In this document: positions 1-7,349 of the stretch, one piece after another
Layout of the letters: each line of letters starts with the position of its first letter
Numbering within the stretch: the first letter of the stretch is position 1
NCBI RefSeq assembly: GCF_039525805.1
Contig: NZ_BAAAHZ010000010.1
Origin: Dietzia natronolimnaea
Lineage (GTDB): Bacteria; Actinomycetota; Actinomycetes; Mycobacteriales; Mycobacteriaceae
DNA length: 64,000 nucleotides
Strand: one strand, 5' to 3'
Notes under the pieces: generated by a model
The model's database searches: none
Told to the model about the DNA's origin: nothing
The model's input: the letters and a program-made list of their open reading frames with translations, nothing else
Program-made: the position numbers and the translations under genes

Positions 1-353
1 CACAGCTGCGAGTCCGGGTTGTTGGAGTCGTACTCGTTCCCCGTGACCTTGTTGACCCCGTAGGCGCGGGAGTGGACCTTCATGAGGATGTCCGACATCT
101 TGATGACCGTCGGGGTGTCCGCGAACATCACGGCGGAGAAGTACTCCATGGTCCGGTCGTACCGCAGCGGGGTCCGCTGGATCACCTGGCCGGTCTCGTC
201 GACCGCGGCGGTGAGATCCGGGTCCAGGTGCTCGATCGTCACGGCCCGCGCGAAACCCTGCAGCGCGGACGCCGGGAACGTCCAGACCTTCCATGCCACG
301 GAACCCGGGCCGAACAGCCCCTCGTCGATGCGGTTCTTCTCGGTGGTAGCCAC
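1..353 (-). CDS. Oxygenase MpaB family protein (DUF2236), C-terminus cut by window edge
   Basis: The reverse strand reads open from a GTG at 353 to the window edge, about 117 residues. GAGGGGG at about 358-364 is a good ribosome binding site. The protein begins MATTEKNRIDEGLFGPGSVA, and near the edge carries KVHSRAYGVNKVTG and YDSNNPDSQL. This layout is typical of the DUF2236/MpaB family, haem-containing oxygenases related to latex-clearing protein. The diagnostic histidines lie beyond the edge. It diverges from the sigma factor gene at 510. The family call rests on the N-terminal third only; the substrate is unknown. Confidence 0.75.
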   Translation of the reverse strand, partial: MATTEKNRIDEGLFGPGSVAWKVWTFPASALQGFARAVTIEHLDPDLTAAVDETGQVIQRTPLRYDRTMEYFSAVMFADTPTVIKMSDILMKVHSRAYGVNKVTGNEYDSNNPDSQL

Positions 354-509
354 GTCGCCCCCTCGTCGGTACGTCACACTCTGCGTGAATCAGCTCACGA
401 CAGATGACGGAGAGTATTAGACATATGGAACTCGTTTGTAAAGCCGTTGCACGTCAATGCAGCTCGCGGCCCCCGGATATCCGCGGGGAGTAGGAGGATC
501 GACCTCACC
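354..509. promoter_or_regulatory. Divergent intergenic region with short palindrome
   Basis: This gap separates the divergent MpaB-type and sigma factor genes, so it must hold both promoters. A perfect 10-bp palindrome CGGATATCCG lies at 474-483, just upstream of the sigma factor ribosome binding site (TAGGAGGA, 491-498). No promoter hexamers could be assigned with confidence. The palindrome could be an operator, but 10 bp is short enough to arise by chance. Confidence 0.35.
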
Positions 510-1706
510 ATGATCGGTCCGGAACTGCGCGAGCTGACCCCGCAGGTGATCGGCGTGCTCGTGCGCCGGGGGGCGGACTTCGCGGCGGCCGAGGACGCCG
601 TGCAGGACGCGCTCCTCGAGGCCATGCGCACCTGGCCGGACGACCCGCCCCGCAACCCCCGCGCCTGGCTGATCGCCGTGGCGTGGCGCAGATTCCTGGA
701 CGCCGCGCGCTCGGAGGCCGCCCGTCGGCGCCGCGAGGAACTGGCGGCGGCCGAGCAGGTGGTGAGCTCGTCGTCGTCGATCTCCTCCGGCGGTCCGGGC
801 GCCGACCCGGCGGCAGGGGAGGGGCCGGGGCGTGAGGTCGACGACACCCTGTGGCTGTACTTCCTGTGCGCCCACCCGTCGCTGCCCCTCGCGTCGGCGG
901 TGGCGCTCACGCTGCGCGCGGTGGGCGGGCTGACCACCCGGCAGATCGCGCGGGCGTTCCTGGTCCCCGAGGCCACCATGGCGCAGCGCATCAGTCGCGC
1001 CAAACGCACGATCTCCGGCGAGCGGCTGGACCGTCCCGGGGACGTGGCCACCGTGCTGCGGGTGCTGTACCTGGTGTTCAACGAGGGGTACACCGGCGAG
1101 GTGGACCTGGCCGAGGAGGCCCTGCGGCTGACCCGGCAACTGTCGGCGTCGATCGATCATCCCGAGGTGCGGGGGTTGCTCGCGCTGATGCTGCTGCACC
1201 ACGCCCGCCGGGCCGCGCGGAGAGACGACGACGGCGAGCTGATCCCGCTGGCGCGGCAGGACCGCAGCCGCTGGGACACCCGCTCGATCGCGGAGGCCGT
1301 GGCGATCCTGCAGGCGGCGCTGGCCCGCGACGAGCTGGGGGAGTACCAGGCGCAGGCCGCGATCGCCGCCCTCCACGCCGACGCGCCGTCCGCCGCCGCG
1401 ACCGACTGGGTGCAGGTGGTCGAGTGGTACGACGAGCTGCTCGCGCTGAACGACAGCCCGGTGGCCCGCCTGAACCGCGCGGTGGCGGTGGGGCACGCCG
1501 TGGGGCCGCGAGAGGGGTTGGCCGCGCTCGAGCCGGTGCCGCGCTCGGTGCCCCGGCGCACCGCGGCCGAGGCCTACCTGCACGAGCTGGCTGGGGACAG
1601 GGCCGCGGCCGCCGAGCTCTACGGCCTGGCGGCGGAGGAGTCGACGTCGCTGCCCGAGCGCCGCTACCTGGGCCGGAGGGCGGGAGCCCTCAGGGGACCT
1701 GGCTGA
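510..1706 (+). CDS. ECF sigma factor, ECF42 type with C-terminal DUF6596/TPR-like extension
   Basis: A 398-residue sigma factor of the long ECF42 type. Sigma region 2 spans about residues 10-75 (AEDAVQDALLEAM, then NPRAWLIAVAWRRF). Region 4 spans about 128-170 (LTTRQIARAFLVPEATMAQR). The remaining 220 residues form the helical extension of this class (LLALMLLHHARRAARRDDDG, ALNDSPVARLNRAVAVG). I start at ATG 510 because TAGGAGGA precedes it; an upstream in-frame ATG at 447 lacks such a site. ECF42 genes usually adjoin a DGPF/YCII-family gene. None is adjacent here on the right; the divergent neighbour is an MpaB-type oxygenase, a possible target. Function is inferred from family only. Confidence 0.88.
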   Translation: MIGPELRELTPQVIGVLVRRGADFAAAEDAVQDALLEAMRTWPDDPPRNPRAWLIAVAWRRFLDAARSEAARRRREELAAAEQVVSSSSSISSGGPGADPAAGEGPGREVDDTLWLYFLCAHPSLPLASAVALTLRAVGGLTTRQIARAFLVPEATMAQRISRAKRTISGERLDRPGDVATVLRVLYLVFNEGYTGEVDLAEEALRLTRQLSASIDHPEVRGLLALMLLHHARRAARRDDDGELIPLARQDRSRWDTRSIAEAVAILQAALARDELGEYQAQAAIAALHADAPSAAATDWVQVVEWYDELLALNDSPVARLNRAVAVGHAVGPREGLAALEPVPRSVPRRTAAEAYLHELAGDRAAAAELYGLAAEESTSLPERRYLGRRAGALRGPG

Positions 1707-1887
1707 CCACCGCGGTGGAGGCGTTCCGGTCCGCGCCCGGGGAGGACTGCGCGGACTCGCTCGACACCGCGAACAGGGTGACCCCCAGGACCGCCACCGC
1801 GGCGAGCGCTGCGCCGACCCCCAACTCGAGGGTCGTCAACTGCAACCGCTGCCCCAGTACCTGGGGCGGCATGGTGGAGGTGGCCAT
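1690..1887 (-). CDS. Small single-pass membrane protein, unknown function
   Basis: A 65-residue protein convergent with the sigma factor gene, whose 3' end it overlaps by 17 nt. I choose ATG 1887 because AGGAG lies 6 nt upstream; another in-frame start exists at 1914. The N-terminus is polar (MATSTMPPQVLGQRLQLTT). One hydrophobic segment follows (GVGAALAAVAVLGVTLFAV, about residues 24-42), then a polar tail with SSESAQSSPG. This could be a single-span membrane protein with a short exposed tail. No family was recognised. The clean ribosome binding site and the membrane segment are the only support. Confidence 0.55.
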   Translation of the reverse strand: MATSTMPPQVLGQRLQLTTLELGVGAALAAVAVLGVTLFAVSSESAQSSPGADRNASTAVVSQVP

Positions 1888-2136
1888 GGAACTCCTCTTC
1901 CGGCTCGACTGCATATCCGCGTTGCTCGATATCCACGTTGCTCGACCGCGGATCCACGGAGGACGCGGATCGACGGTGGACGCGGATGACCATAGTCCCC
2001 GAACGCCCTCCGGGGTAGGGGGGCCACCTGTTCGCTCGTCGGGAGGTCGCGGCGGCGCCCGCGGTGGGGGTCCGGCGCCCCCATCCGTGTGGTGTAGGTC
2101 TCCGAATCAGGGGCAGACGTTGAAAGGAGAACGCAC

Positions 2137-2586
2137 ATGAGTTCTCTCCCCGGACCGCGCACCCGCCCCGGCCCCGGCCGCAGGCTCAGGCTCGCGGGCT
2201 TCGCGGTACTCGCCACCGGCGCGGTCGCCGTCGCCCTGGTACCCGGCATGGTCTCGCTCGGGGCGTCCATGGGCGGTGTCGTGTCGTCAGCGGAGATGGC
2301 GGCCGGCGCGGTGCTCCACGCCCGCAGCGGCTGGATGGCGCCCGCGGTGTTCACCGTGACGGTGTTCGCCCTCGTCGTGGTCGTGACCACGGTGCTCCTG
2401 TGGGCCCCGGTGTCGCTGTCCGATGGCCGCGGTGCCCGGACTGCACACAGCGCCCGGCCCGGGCACAGTGCCCGGCCCCGCCGCGGCGCCCGAATCGGTC
2501 GACGGGGCCGCGCGGAGTTCGGACTGCGACAGCCCGAGCGTGCCCTGCGCGTGCGGATCGATCGTCTGCCGGGGATCACGGACTAG
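2137..2586 (+). CDS. Two-span membrane protein with basic tail, unknown function
   Basis: A 149-residue protein with a clear ribosome binding site (GAAAGGAGAA). Two hydrophobic segments are visible: about residues 19-44 (LAGFAVLATGAVAVALVPGM) and about 66-88 (APAVFTVTVFALVVVVTTVL). The segment between them is Ser/Gly-rich. The last 55 residues are very basic, with near-repeats of HSARPGHSARPRRGAR, and would be cytoplasmic by the positive-inside rule. It lies upstream of the Asp23 operon in the same orientation but 180 bp away, so co-transcription is uncertain. No family recognised. Confidence 0.6.
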   Translation: MSSLPGPRTRPGPGRRLRLAGFAVLATGAVAVALVPGMVSLGASMGGVVSSAEMAAGAVLHARSGWMAPAVFTVTVFALVVVVTTVLLWAPVSLSDGRGARTAHSARPGHSARPRRGARIGRRGRAEFGLRQPERALRVRIDRLPGITD

Positions 2587-2767
2587 AGCCGCGACGGCTC
2601 GTCCACCCGGCACCAGGCCGCTGTGACCAGCAGGTTCACGGCCTGATCGAGGCCCCGGAAAAAAGTTCGAGATCTCTCGTGACGATCCGGCGACTCGTGA
2701 CGTCTTAGTTGTGTAGTTGTTCATCGAAGGCCCGGCCCGGTGCCGGACCTTCCCGCGAGGAGGAATC
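2587..2767 (+). promoter_or_regulatory. Upstream region of the Asp23 operon, candidate ECF-type promoter
   Basis: This 181-bp gap must hold the promoter of the Asp23 operon. GGAAAA at 2657-2662 and CGT at 2678-2680 are separated by about 16-17 bp, which resembles the general GGAA.../CGT layout of ECF promoters. The nonamer CTCGTGACG occurs twice (about 2676-2684 and 2694-2702). Because the operon encodes its own ECF sigma factor, autoregulation is plausible. This is a hypothesis from spacing alone. The ribosome binding site GAGGAGGA sits at 2756-2763. Confidence 0.3.
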
Positions 2768-3298
2768 ATGTCGAACGCAATTCCGAAGACCGGCCGTGAG
2801 CAGTCGCGCGAGCAGCAGGCCGCCGAGGCCGCGCAGGCCGAGGCGCAGGAGAAGTCCGTCGAGAAGCAGCCCGCGCGCGGACCGCTCCAGACGTCCCGCG
2901 GCGTGACCACACTGGACGACGCCGTGGTGGCCAAGATCGCCGGGATGGCCGCGCGTGAGGTCCCCGGTGTCTATGACATGGGCAACGCCGCGCGACGCGC
3001 CTTCTCGGTCGTGACCGATCGCATCCCCAACGCCCAGACCAACGTCACGGGCGGCATCAGCGTCGAGAAGGGCGAGACCCAGACGGCGATCGACGTGACG
3101 GTGGTCGTGGAGTACGGCGCCTCGATCGTCGACGTGGGCAACGCCATCCGACGCAACATCATCGACCAGGTCGAGGGCACCACCGGACTCGAGGTCGTCG
3201 AGGTCAACGTCAACGTGGCCGACGTCCGCCTGCCCCAGGACGACGACGGCGACGACGTCCGCACCAGCTCCGAGAGCGGGCGCGGCGAGCTGCGCTGA
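2768..3298 (+). CDS. Asp23/Gls24 family envelope stress protein (first copy)
   Basis: A 176-residue Asp23/Gls24 protein. In Firmicutes, Asp23 is a membrane-anchored cell-envelope stress protein. The first 45 residues are a charged Glu/Gln/Ala-rich region likely to be helical or disordered. The Asp23 domain follows at about 47-155: TTLDDAVVAKIAGMAAREVPGV, then IDVTVVVEYGASIVDV and an amphipathic helix. The acidic tail is DDDGDDVRTSSESG. ATG 2768 is chosen for its strong AGGAGG site. It is the first gene of a run ending at 6625 in which most genes overlap by 4 nt. Confidence 0.92.
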   Translation: MSNAIPKTGREQSREQQAAEAAQAEAQEKSVEKQPARGPLQTSRGVTTLDDAVVAKIAGMAAREVPGVYDMGNAARRAFSVVTDRIPNAQTNVTGGISVEKGETQTAIDVTVVVEYGASIVDVGNAIRRNIIDQVEGTTGLEVVEVNVNVADVRLPQDDDGDDVRTSSESGRGELR

Positions 3299-3382
3299 TC
3301 CGCGCCCACCCACCGACCACTGCTGCACCGCGGGGGCGGGTCACCCGGCCCGCCCCCGCACCCCCTTGAGCGAGGAGTTCTC

Positions 3383-3559
3383 ATGAAGACCACCCATCTC
3401 ACACTTCTGGTGGGGTTGTTCCTCGGCGCCGTCGCCGCGTTCGGCTCCATCGGCCAGTTCCTCATCGTGCTGATCTTCGGCGTGATCGGTGTGGCCGTGG
3501 GCCTGGCCATGGAGGGGCGCGTCGAGATCAAGGGCCTCACCGATCGCCGGAGGCGGTGA
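3383..3559 (+). CDS. DUF2273-type small integral membrane protein
   Basis: A 58-residue protein starting at ATG 3383 behind GAGGAG (3372-3377). It has two closely spaced hydrophobic stretches (THLTLLVGLFLGAVAAFGSI and QFLIVLIFGVIGVAVGLAM) and a basic end, LTDRRRR. Size, topology and position between two Asp23 genes match DUF2273 proteins, which commonly accompany Asp23 in Gram-positive bacteria and may help anchor it. The stop codon is 3 nt before the GTG of the next gene, so translational coupling is likely. Confidence 0.85.
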   Translation: MKTTHLTLLVGLFLGAVAAFGSIGQFLIVLIFGVIGVAVGLAMEGRVEIKGLTDRRRR

Positions 3560-3562
3560 CCC

Positions 3563-4012
3563 GTGACCGCCGCGCAGACTGACCAGACCGGTCGCCGGCC
3601 CGCCACGGATCCGGCCGCGGTCGAGGAGTCCGCACCGCAGGACCAGGCGCTCCGGCCGGCCGCCGAGCGCGGACTCACCACCATCCCCGCGTCCGTCGTC
3701 GGCCGCATCGCCGAGCAGGTCGCCTCCGAGTACACCCACGTGGGCGGCGCCGCCGGAGGTCTGCTGGGGGTGGGCGCCCGCCGGGACTTCGACTCGCGCC
3801 CGTCGGCCACCTGCGACCTCTACGGGACCGTCGCCGTGCTCACGCTGGACGTGGGCGTCGCGTTCCCCGTGAACCTGTCCGACACCTGCCGAGGCCTGCG
3901 CCGGTACGTGCGCGAGAGGGTCGGCGAGTTGACCGGCCTCCAGGTGGGCCGGTTGGACATCGAGATCTCGTGGCTCAACCCCGGGACCGCGACGAGAGGA
4001 GCACTGAGATGA
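3563..4012 (+). CDS. Asp23/Gls24 family protein (second copy)
   Basis: A 149-residue protein from GTG 3563, 3 nt after the DUF2273 stop. The Asp23-like domain occupies about residues 37-140: TTIPASVVGRIAEQVASEYT, a Gly-rich loop (GGAAGGLLGVGARRDF), a hydrophobic strand (VAVLTLDVGVAFPVNLSD), then a helix and strand (LQVGRLDIEISWL). It is more divergent than the first copy and has a shorter N-terminal tail. The stop overlaps the next start as ATGA. Role in the envelope-stress complex is inferred from operon context. Confidence 0.82.
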   Translation: MTAAQTDQTGRRPATDPAAVEESAPQDQALRPAAERGLTTIPASVVGRIAEQVASEYTHVGGAAGGLLGVGARRDFDSRPSATCDLYGTVAVLTLDVGVAFPVNLSDTCRGLRRYVRERVGELTGLQVGRLDIEISWLNPGTATRGALR

Positions 4013-4563
4013 GTGCACGGACCCGCGGAAGCGGACTGATCAGACGGCCACCGCGCGCCATCCCGGTGGGACTGCTCGCCGCAGCGCTCCTGGTCGCGGG
4101 CGGCCTGGGGAGCTGGCTGCTGGGGACCTACCTGGTCGACGGCACCTGGCCCTCGGCGGCGTCCGCCACGGTGGACTCGATCTCGGGCACCGGCATCGGA
4201 TCGACGGAGATGCGCATCGCCGCCGTCGTCCTGGCTGTGGTGGGGCTCGCCCTGCTGCTGGCCGCCCTCGTGCCGGGACGCCCGTCGCGCGTCCTGGTCC
4301 TCGAGGACGACGTCCCGGGTGAGACCGCCATCTCCCGCCGTGACCTGGCCCGCCGCATCCAACGGCGGACCGAGAACGTCGACGGCGTGCACAGCACGAG
4401 CGTGGCCGTCCGCCGGCGCCGGATCGACGTGGCCGTGGCGACCGTGGTCGACGACCCCGCCCCGGTGACCAGGGGAGCGAAGGACGCCGTGGACCGGGCG
4501 CTGGCCGAACTGCGCCCGTCCGGCCCGTCACGCCCCCGCGTGCGCACCCACCGCAGAAGCTGA
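4009..4563 (+). CDS. DUF6286-type membrane protein of the Asp23 operon
   Basis: A 184-residue protein starting at ATG 4009, overlapping the previous stop by 4 nt. An in-frame start at 3970 would bury more of the Asp23 gene and is less likely. Two membrane spans are visible: about residues 20-42 (PVGLLAAALLVAGGLGSWLL) and about 68-88 (RIAAVVLAVVGLALLLAALV). A roughly 90-residue soluble domain (LARRIQRRTENVDGVHS to a basic tail) follows. Similar proteins sit in actinobacterial Asp23 operons, where they may tether Asp23-type proteins to the membrane. Confidence 0.78.
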   Translation: MSARTRGSGLIRRPPRAIPVGLLAAALLVAGGLGSWLLGTYLVDGTWPSAASATVDSISGTGIGSTEMRIAAVVLAVVGLALLLAALVPGRPSRVLVLEDDVPGETAISRRDLARRIQRRTENVDGVHSTSVAVRRRRIDVAVATVVDDPAPVTRGAKDAVDRALAELRPSGPSRPRVRTHRRS

Positions 4564-4577
4564 GAGGACGACACATC

Positions 4578-5225
4578 ATGCGTAGCCTGTCCGGAACCCG
4601 AAACCGCATCGCGTTGACGGTGGCGGGTCTGCTGACCCTGGCCGTCGCGGCGTGGCTGGTCGCGGTGTCCTTCGCCCTCATCCCCGCGGGCTCGCCGCTC
4701 GCCGGCCTGACGGTGCCGGCCGACTCGACGGTGTCGACGCTGGTGCAGGAGCACCGTGGGTGGGCACTGCCGGCCGCCGCCACCGCCGCCTCCGTCCTCG
4801 CCGTGCTCGCCGGGCTGGGTCTGCTGCTCGCGCAGATCCCCACCGCACCGGCGCACACCTCTCTGCGTCTGCACGACGACGACGGCACCGTCCTGGCCAC
4901 CCTGGAACCCCAGGTGCTGGAACGTGCGCTCGCCGAGCGGGTGGAGGGCGTCCCCGGCGTCGAGGAGGCGTCCGTGCGGGTCTCCGGCTCCACGACCTCC
5001 CTGCGGATCCTGGCCGAGGTGACGATCGCCGAGGAGGCGCAGGTGGAATGGGCTGTCGAGGAGGCCCGCCGGGTGCTGGCCGCGGATCCGGAGACCGCCC
5101 TCGGCACCAGCCCTCGGTCGGTCGACCTGCTGGTCCGCGTGCGCACCCCGCGGACCTCCCGATCCGACCGCGTGGCCGTGCGCCATCACGGTGCGGGCGG
5201 GGAACTGGTCTCCGAGGCGGCATGA
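4578..5225 (+). CDS. AmaP-like membrane anchor protein of the Asp23 operon
   Basis: A 215-residue protein with ribosome binding site GAGAGGA upstream of ATG 4578. It has two transmembrane segments (about residues 11-33 and 63-87) flanking a short outer loop, then a soluble Asp23-like domain (LEPQVLERALAERVEGVPGV, then LRILAEVTIAEEAQVEWAVE). This two-span plus cytoplasmic-domain plan is that of AmaP, the Asp23 membrane anchor, and resembles the preceding DUF6286 protein. The stop overlaps the sigma factor start (ATGA at 5222), so synthesis is probably coupled. Confidence 0.75.
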   Translation: MRSLSGTRNRIALTVAGLLTLAVAAWLVAVSFALIPAGSPLAGLTVPADSTVSTLVQEHRGWALPAAATAASVLAVLAGLGLLLAQIPTAPAHTSLRLHDDDGTVLATLEPQVLERALAERVEGVPGVEEASVRVSGSTTSLRILAEVTIAEEAQVEWAVEEARRVLAADPETALGTSPRSVDLLVRVRTPRTSRSDRVAVRHHGAGGELVSEAA

Positions 5226-5800
5226 CCCCCGCGCCCTCCCCGCCGGGGGAGTACCCCGACCGCATCCTGGTGCTGCGCGCACAGGACGGTGACCCCGAGG
5301 CCTTCGACGTGTTGATCGACCGCCACCAGGGTCGCCTGTTCCGCATCGCCTACCTGGTGTTGGGGGACCGGCAGGACAGCGAGGACGTGGTCCAGGAGTC
5401 GCTGCTCACCGCGTGGAAGCGGCTGCATCTCCTGGACGACCCGGATGCGGTGCGGAGCTGGCTGGCCCAGATCTGCTCGCGGCGGGCAACCGACATCGCC
5501 CGCCGCCGGGCCCGCCGCTCCACCGACGCCCAGCCGCCCGAGCTCCTGAACGTCCATCGCGACGAGGGCCCCCGGTCCGACCCCGCGCAGACCACCGTGG
5601 TCAACGCGCAGATGCAGGCCCTGGCCCGGGTGCTCGGGACGATGGACCCGGATCTGCGGTCCTGCTGGACACTGCGCGAGATCGACGGCATGTCCTATCG
5701 GGAGGTCGCGTCCGCGCTCGACATCACCGAGTCCACCGCGCGGGGCCGCCTCGCGCGTGCCCGCACGCACGTGATCGAATATATGAAGGAATGGCGGTGA
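5222..5800 (+). CDS. ECF RNA polymerase sigma factor inside the Asp23 operon
   Basis: A 192-residue sigma-70 family ECF factor. Region 2 spans about residues 18-90 (DPEAFDVLIDRHQGRLFRIA, then QDSEDVVQESLLTAWKRL). Region 4 spans about 130-185 (LTL-type core CWTLREIDGMSYREVASALD, then ARGRLARARTHV). It starts at ATG 5222 in a 4-nt overlap and ends where the third Asp23 gene starts. No anti-sigma factor gene with a zinc-binding motif is adjacent. The operon's membrane proteins could take that role, which would link envelope state to transcription; that is inference. Confidence 0.9.
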   Translation: MTPAPSPPGEYPDRILVLRAQDGDPEAFDVLIDRHQGRLFRIAYLVLGDRQDSEDVVQESLLTAWKRLHLLDDPDAVRSWLAQICSRRATDIARRRARRSTDAQPPELLNVHRDEGPRSDPAQTTVVNAQMQALARVLGTMDPDLRSCWTLREIDGMSYREVASALDITESTARGRLARARTHVIEYMKEWR

Positions 5801-6315
5801 ACACCATGGACGGATCCTCCGGACCCGGTGGACCCGACGACGCCGAGGCCACCCGGCACTATCTCGATCAGATCAGTGCCCTGCACCGCGACTGGGACGA
5901 GCTCGAGAGCCGGGGCGACGACTCCGTGCAGCTGTCCGGTCGGGCGAGGTCGGCACTGGCGGAGGCCGTCCGCGCGGATGCCCGACACGGCGCGCGGGTG
6001 CAGATGCCTCCCACCGACATCGGCCCCTACTCGCTGACAGAACTCGCCCTGCGGACACTGATCCGCGACACCGTCGACGGCGTCCCGGGGGTGCTGAGTC
6101 TGCGGACCACCGTCGACCACGATCCGGTCGAGGGCTGGGGTACCCGCGGTCTGCCCCGCCGCATCGCGTGCCGCGTCTCGTTCGCGGCGTCGACCCCGGA
6201 TCTGCCCGCCCTGGCGGACGCGGTCCGACAGGCGGTGCGTGGTGCGTGCGCCCGCGAATTCGACCTCGTCGACCTGGTGGTCGACGTCCACATCGAGGAT
6301 CTTCATGAGAACTGA
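5797..6315 (+). CDS. Asp23/Gls24 family protein (third copy)
   Basis: A 172-residue protein. I choose GTG 5797, which forms a GTGA overlap with the sigma factor stop and has AAGGA 7 nt upstream. ATG 5791 and ATG 5806 are alternatives in the same frame. Residues 1-65 are polar and helical (HYLDQISALHRDWDELESRG). The Asp23-like domain follows (SLTELALRTLIRDTVDGVPG, then RIACRVSFAASTPDLPALAD, and FDLVDLVVDVHIEDLH). The extra N-terminal helix distinguishes it from the other copies. Confidence 0.75.
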   Translation: MNTMDGSSGPGGPDDAEATRHYLDQISALHRDWDELESRGDDSVQLSGRARSALAEAVRADARHGARVQMPPTDIGPYSLTELALRTLIRDTVDGVPGVLSLRTTVDHDPVEGWGTRGLPRRIACRVSFAASTPDLPALADAVRQAVRGACAREFDLVDLVVDVHIEDLHEN

Positions 6316-6625
6316 GCCGACGGCAGCGGAGTTGATCGACCTGGTGGTGGCGGTCCCCGGGGTCAACGGGATAGAACCCGGCATCGGCACCTCACTGCGG
6401 GCGCTCGATGCCCGCATACGGCGGGCCGGCCCCGTCCTGAGTCACTTCGGTCTCCACGTCGACCGCGACGGCAACAGGGTCACCGTCGAGGTGAGCCTGG
6501 ACCCCTCCCGACCGGTCAGGCAGAGCGTGCGGGAGATCCAGTCGGTCCTGCGGGACGCCCTGGGTGCCTCGGTGCCGGTCGGTACCGAGCTCGAGGTGCG
6601 GGTGCAGTCGCTCCACCGGGGCTGA
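6305..6625 (+). CDS. Small Asp23-related protein, last gene of the operon
   Basis: A 106-residue protein from ATG 6305, overlapping the previous gene by 11 nt. Its fold pattern (helix AAELIDLVVAVPGVNGIEPG, strand NRVTVEVSLDPSRPVRQSVR, final strand GTELEVRVQSL) matches a minimal Asp23-like domain without the usual N-terminal extension. The first helix resembles those in the other copies. No catalytic residues are evident. It ends the operon; the next gene is on the opposite strand 19 nt away. Confidence 0.65.
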   Translation: MRTEPTAAELIDLVVAVPGVNGIEPGIGTSLRALDARIRRAGPVLSHFGLHVDRDGNRVTVEVSLDPSRPVRQSVREIQSVLRDALGASVPVGTELEVRVQSLHRG

Positions 6626-6634
6626 GCCCGCGGC

Positions 6635-6651
6635 GGGTCTACCCCTACGAG
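6635..6651. repeat. 17-mer repeat, copy 1, over a stop codon
   Basis: GGGTCTACCCCTACGAG occurs here and again at 7333-7349, identical over 17 bp. In both places it spans the stop codon of a minus-strand gene (reverse strand TCG TAG followed by GGGGTAGACCC). It contains the near-palindrome GGGTCTACCC. It could be a shared 3'-end signal or the trace of a duplication. Confidence 0.5.
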
Positions 6652-7187
6652 TTGGCGATCGCGAGCACCGCCCACACCGGGAGCCACAGGCCGAAGGTGA
6701 GGATGGTCAGGATCAGGTGCAGCACGTGGTTGACGCGCCTGCCGCCGCCGTGGGCGACGAACACGGTCTGCTGCATCGGGTACGGCTGCGGCATGAAGGG
6801 CTGCGGCATGAGGTGCTGCGGCATGAAGGGCTGGGGCGGGTACTGCTGCGGCATGAGGTGCTGGGGCAGGTACGGCCGGTACGGGCCGGGAACGTAGGGG
6901 TCGTTGGCGAACGAGGGTGGCGCGCCCAGATGACGGGGGGCGAAGTCCTGGTCAGGGCGGTACGGCGCGGCGGGTGAGTTGCCGTAGGGCAGACCGCCCT
7001 CGTGCGCCAGGGGTTCGGCGGGCCCGGCGGCCGGGCGGGTCGGGAACCGCTCCGTCGGGAACCGTTCCGTCGGGAACTGCTCAGGGGGGAACCGCTGGAT
7101 GGGGGCGAACTGGTCCGTGGGCGCCGGAAAGCGGTCCCGACCGGCGTCCGAGGACTCGTCGGGCCGGTAGGGGAACTGCTCGTTCAT
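6645..7187 (-). CDS. Proline/glutamine-rich protein with C-terminal membrane domain
   Basis: A 180-residue protein. The first 135 residues are low-complexity, rich in Pro, Phe, Met and Gln, with short repeats (ERFPTERFPT; PQHLMPQ appears twice with spacing). The last 35 residues hold a hydrophobic segment, RRVNHVLHLILTILTFGLWL followed by PVWAVLAIANS. This basic-HxxHL-Leu-rich-GLWLPVW module is a recurrent C-terminal membrane module in actinobacterial proteins of unknown function. The repetitive tail may be exposed outside or interact with partners. Convergent with the Asp23 operon. Confidence 0.7.
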   Translation of the reverse strand: MNEQFPYRPDESSDAGRDRFPAPTDQFAPIQRFPPEQFPTERFPTERFPTRPAAGPAEPLAHEGGLPYGNSPAAPYRPDQDFAPRHLGAPPSFANDPYVPGPYRPYLPQHLMPQQYPPQPFMPQHLMPQPFMPQPYPMQQTVFVAHGGGRRVNHVLHLILTILTFGLWLPVWAVLAIANS

Positions 7188-7332
7188 GGCGTCTCATTTC
7201 ACGGTGCGGGAGAGGCGACTCGACTGACGTCGGGGTCACCCTAGCCGCGGCCGTGCGCCGCTCACCCGGGGCGGAACGGAAATCCGGGGGAAGATCGAGG
7301 GGACCCCTGCAGCGCGCCCGGCCGGGTCGTCA

Positions 7333-7349
7333 GGGTCTACCCCTACGAG
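7333..7349. repeat. 17-mer repeat, copy 2, over a stop codon
   Basis: Identical to the element at 6635-6651 and placed in the same way over the stop codon of the next minus-strand gene (7343-8500). The flanking bases differ between copies, so only the 17-mer is conserved. Confidence 0.5.
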
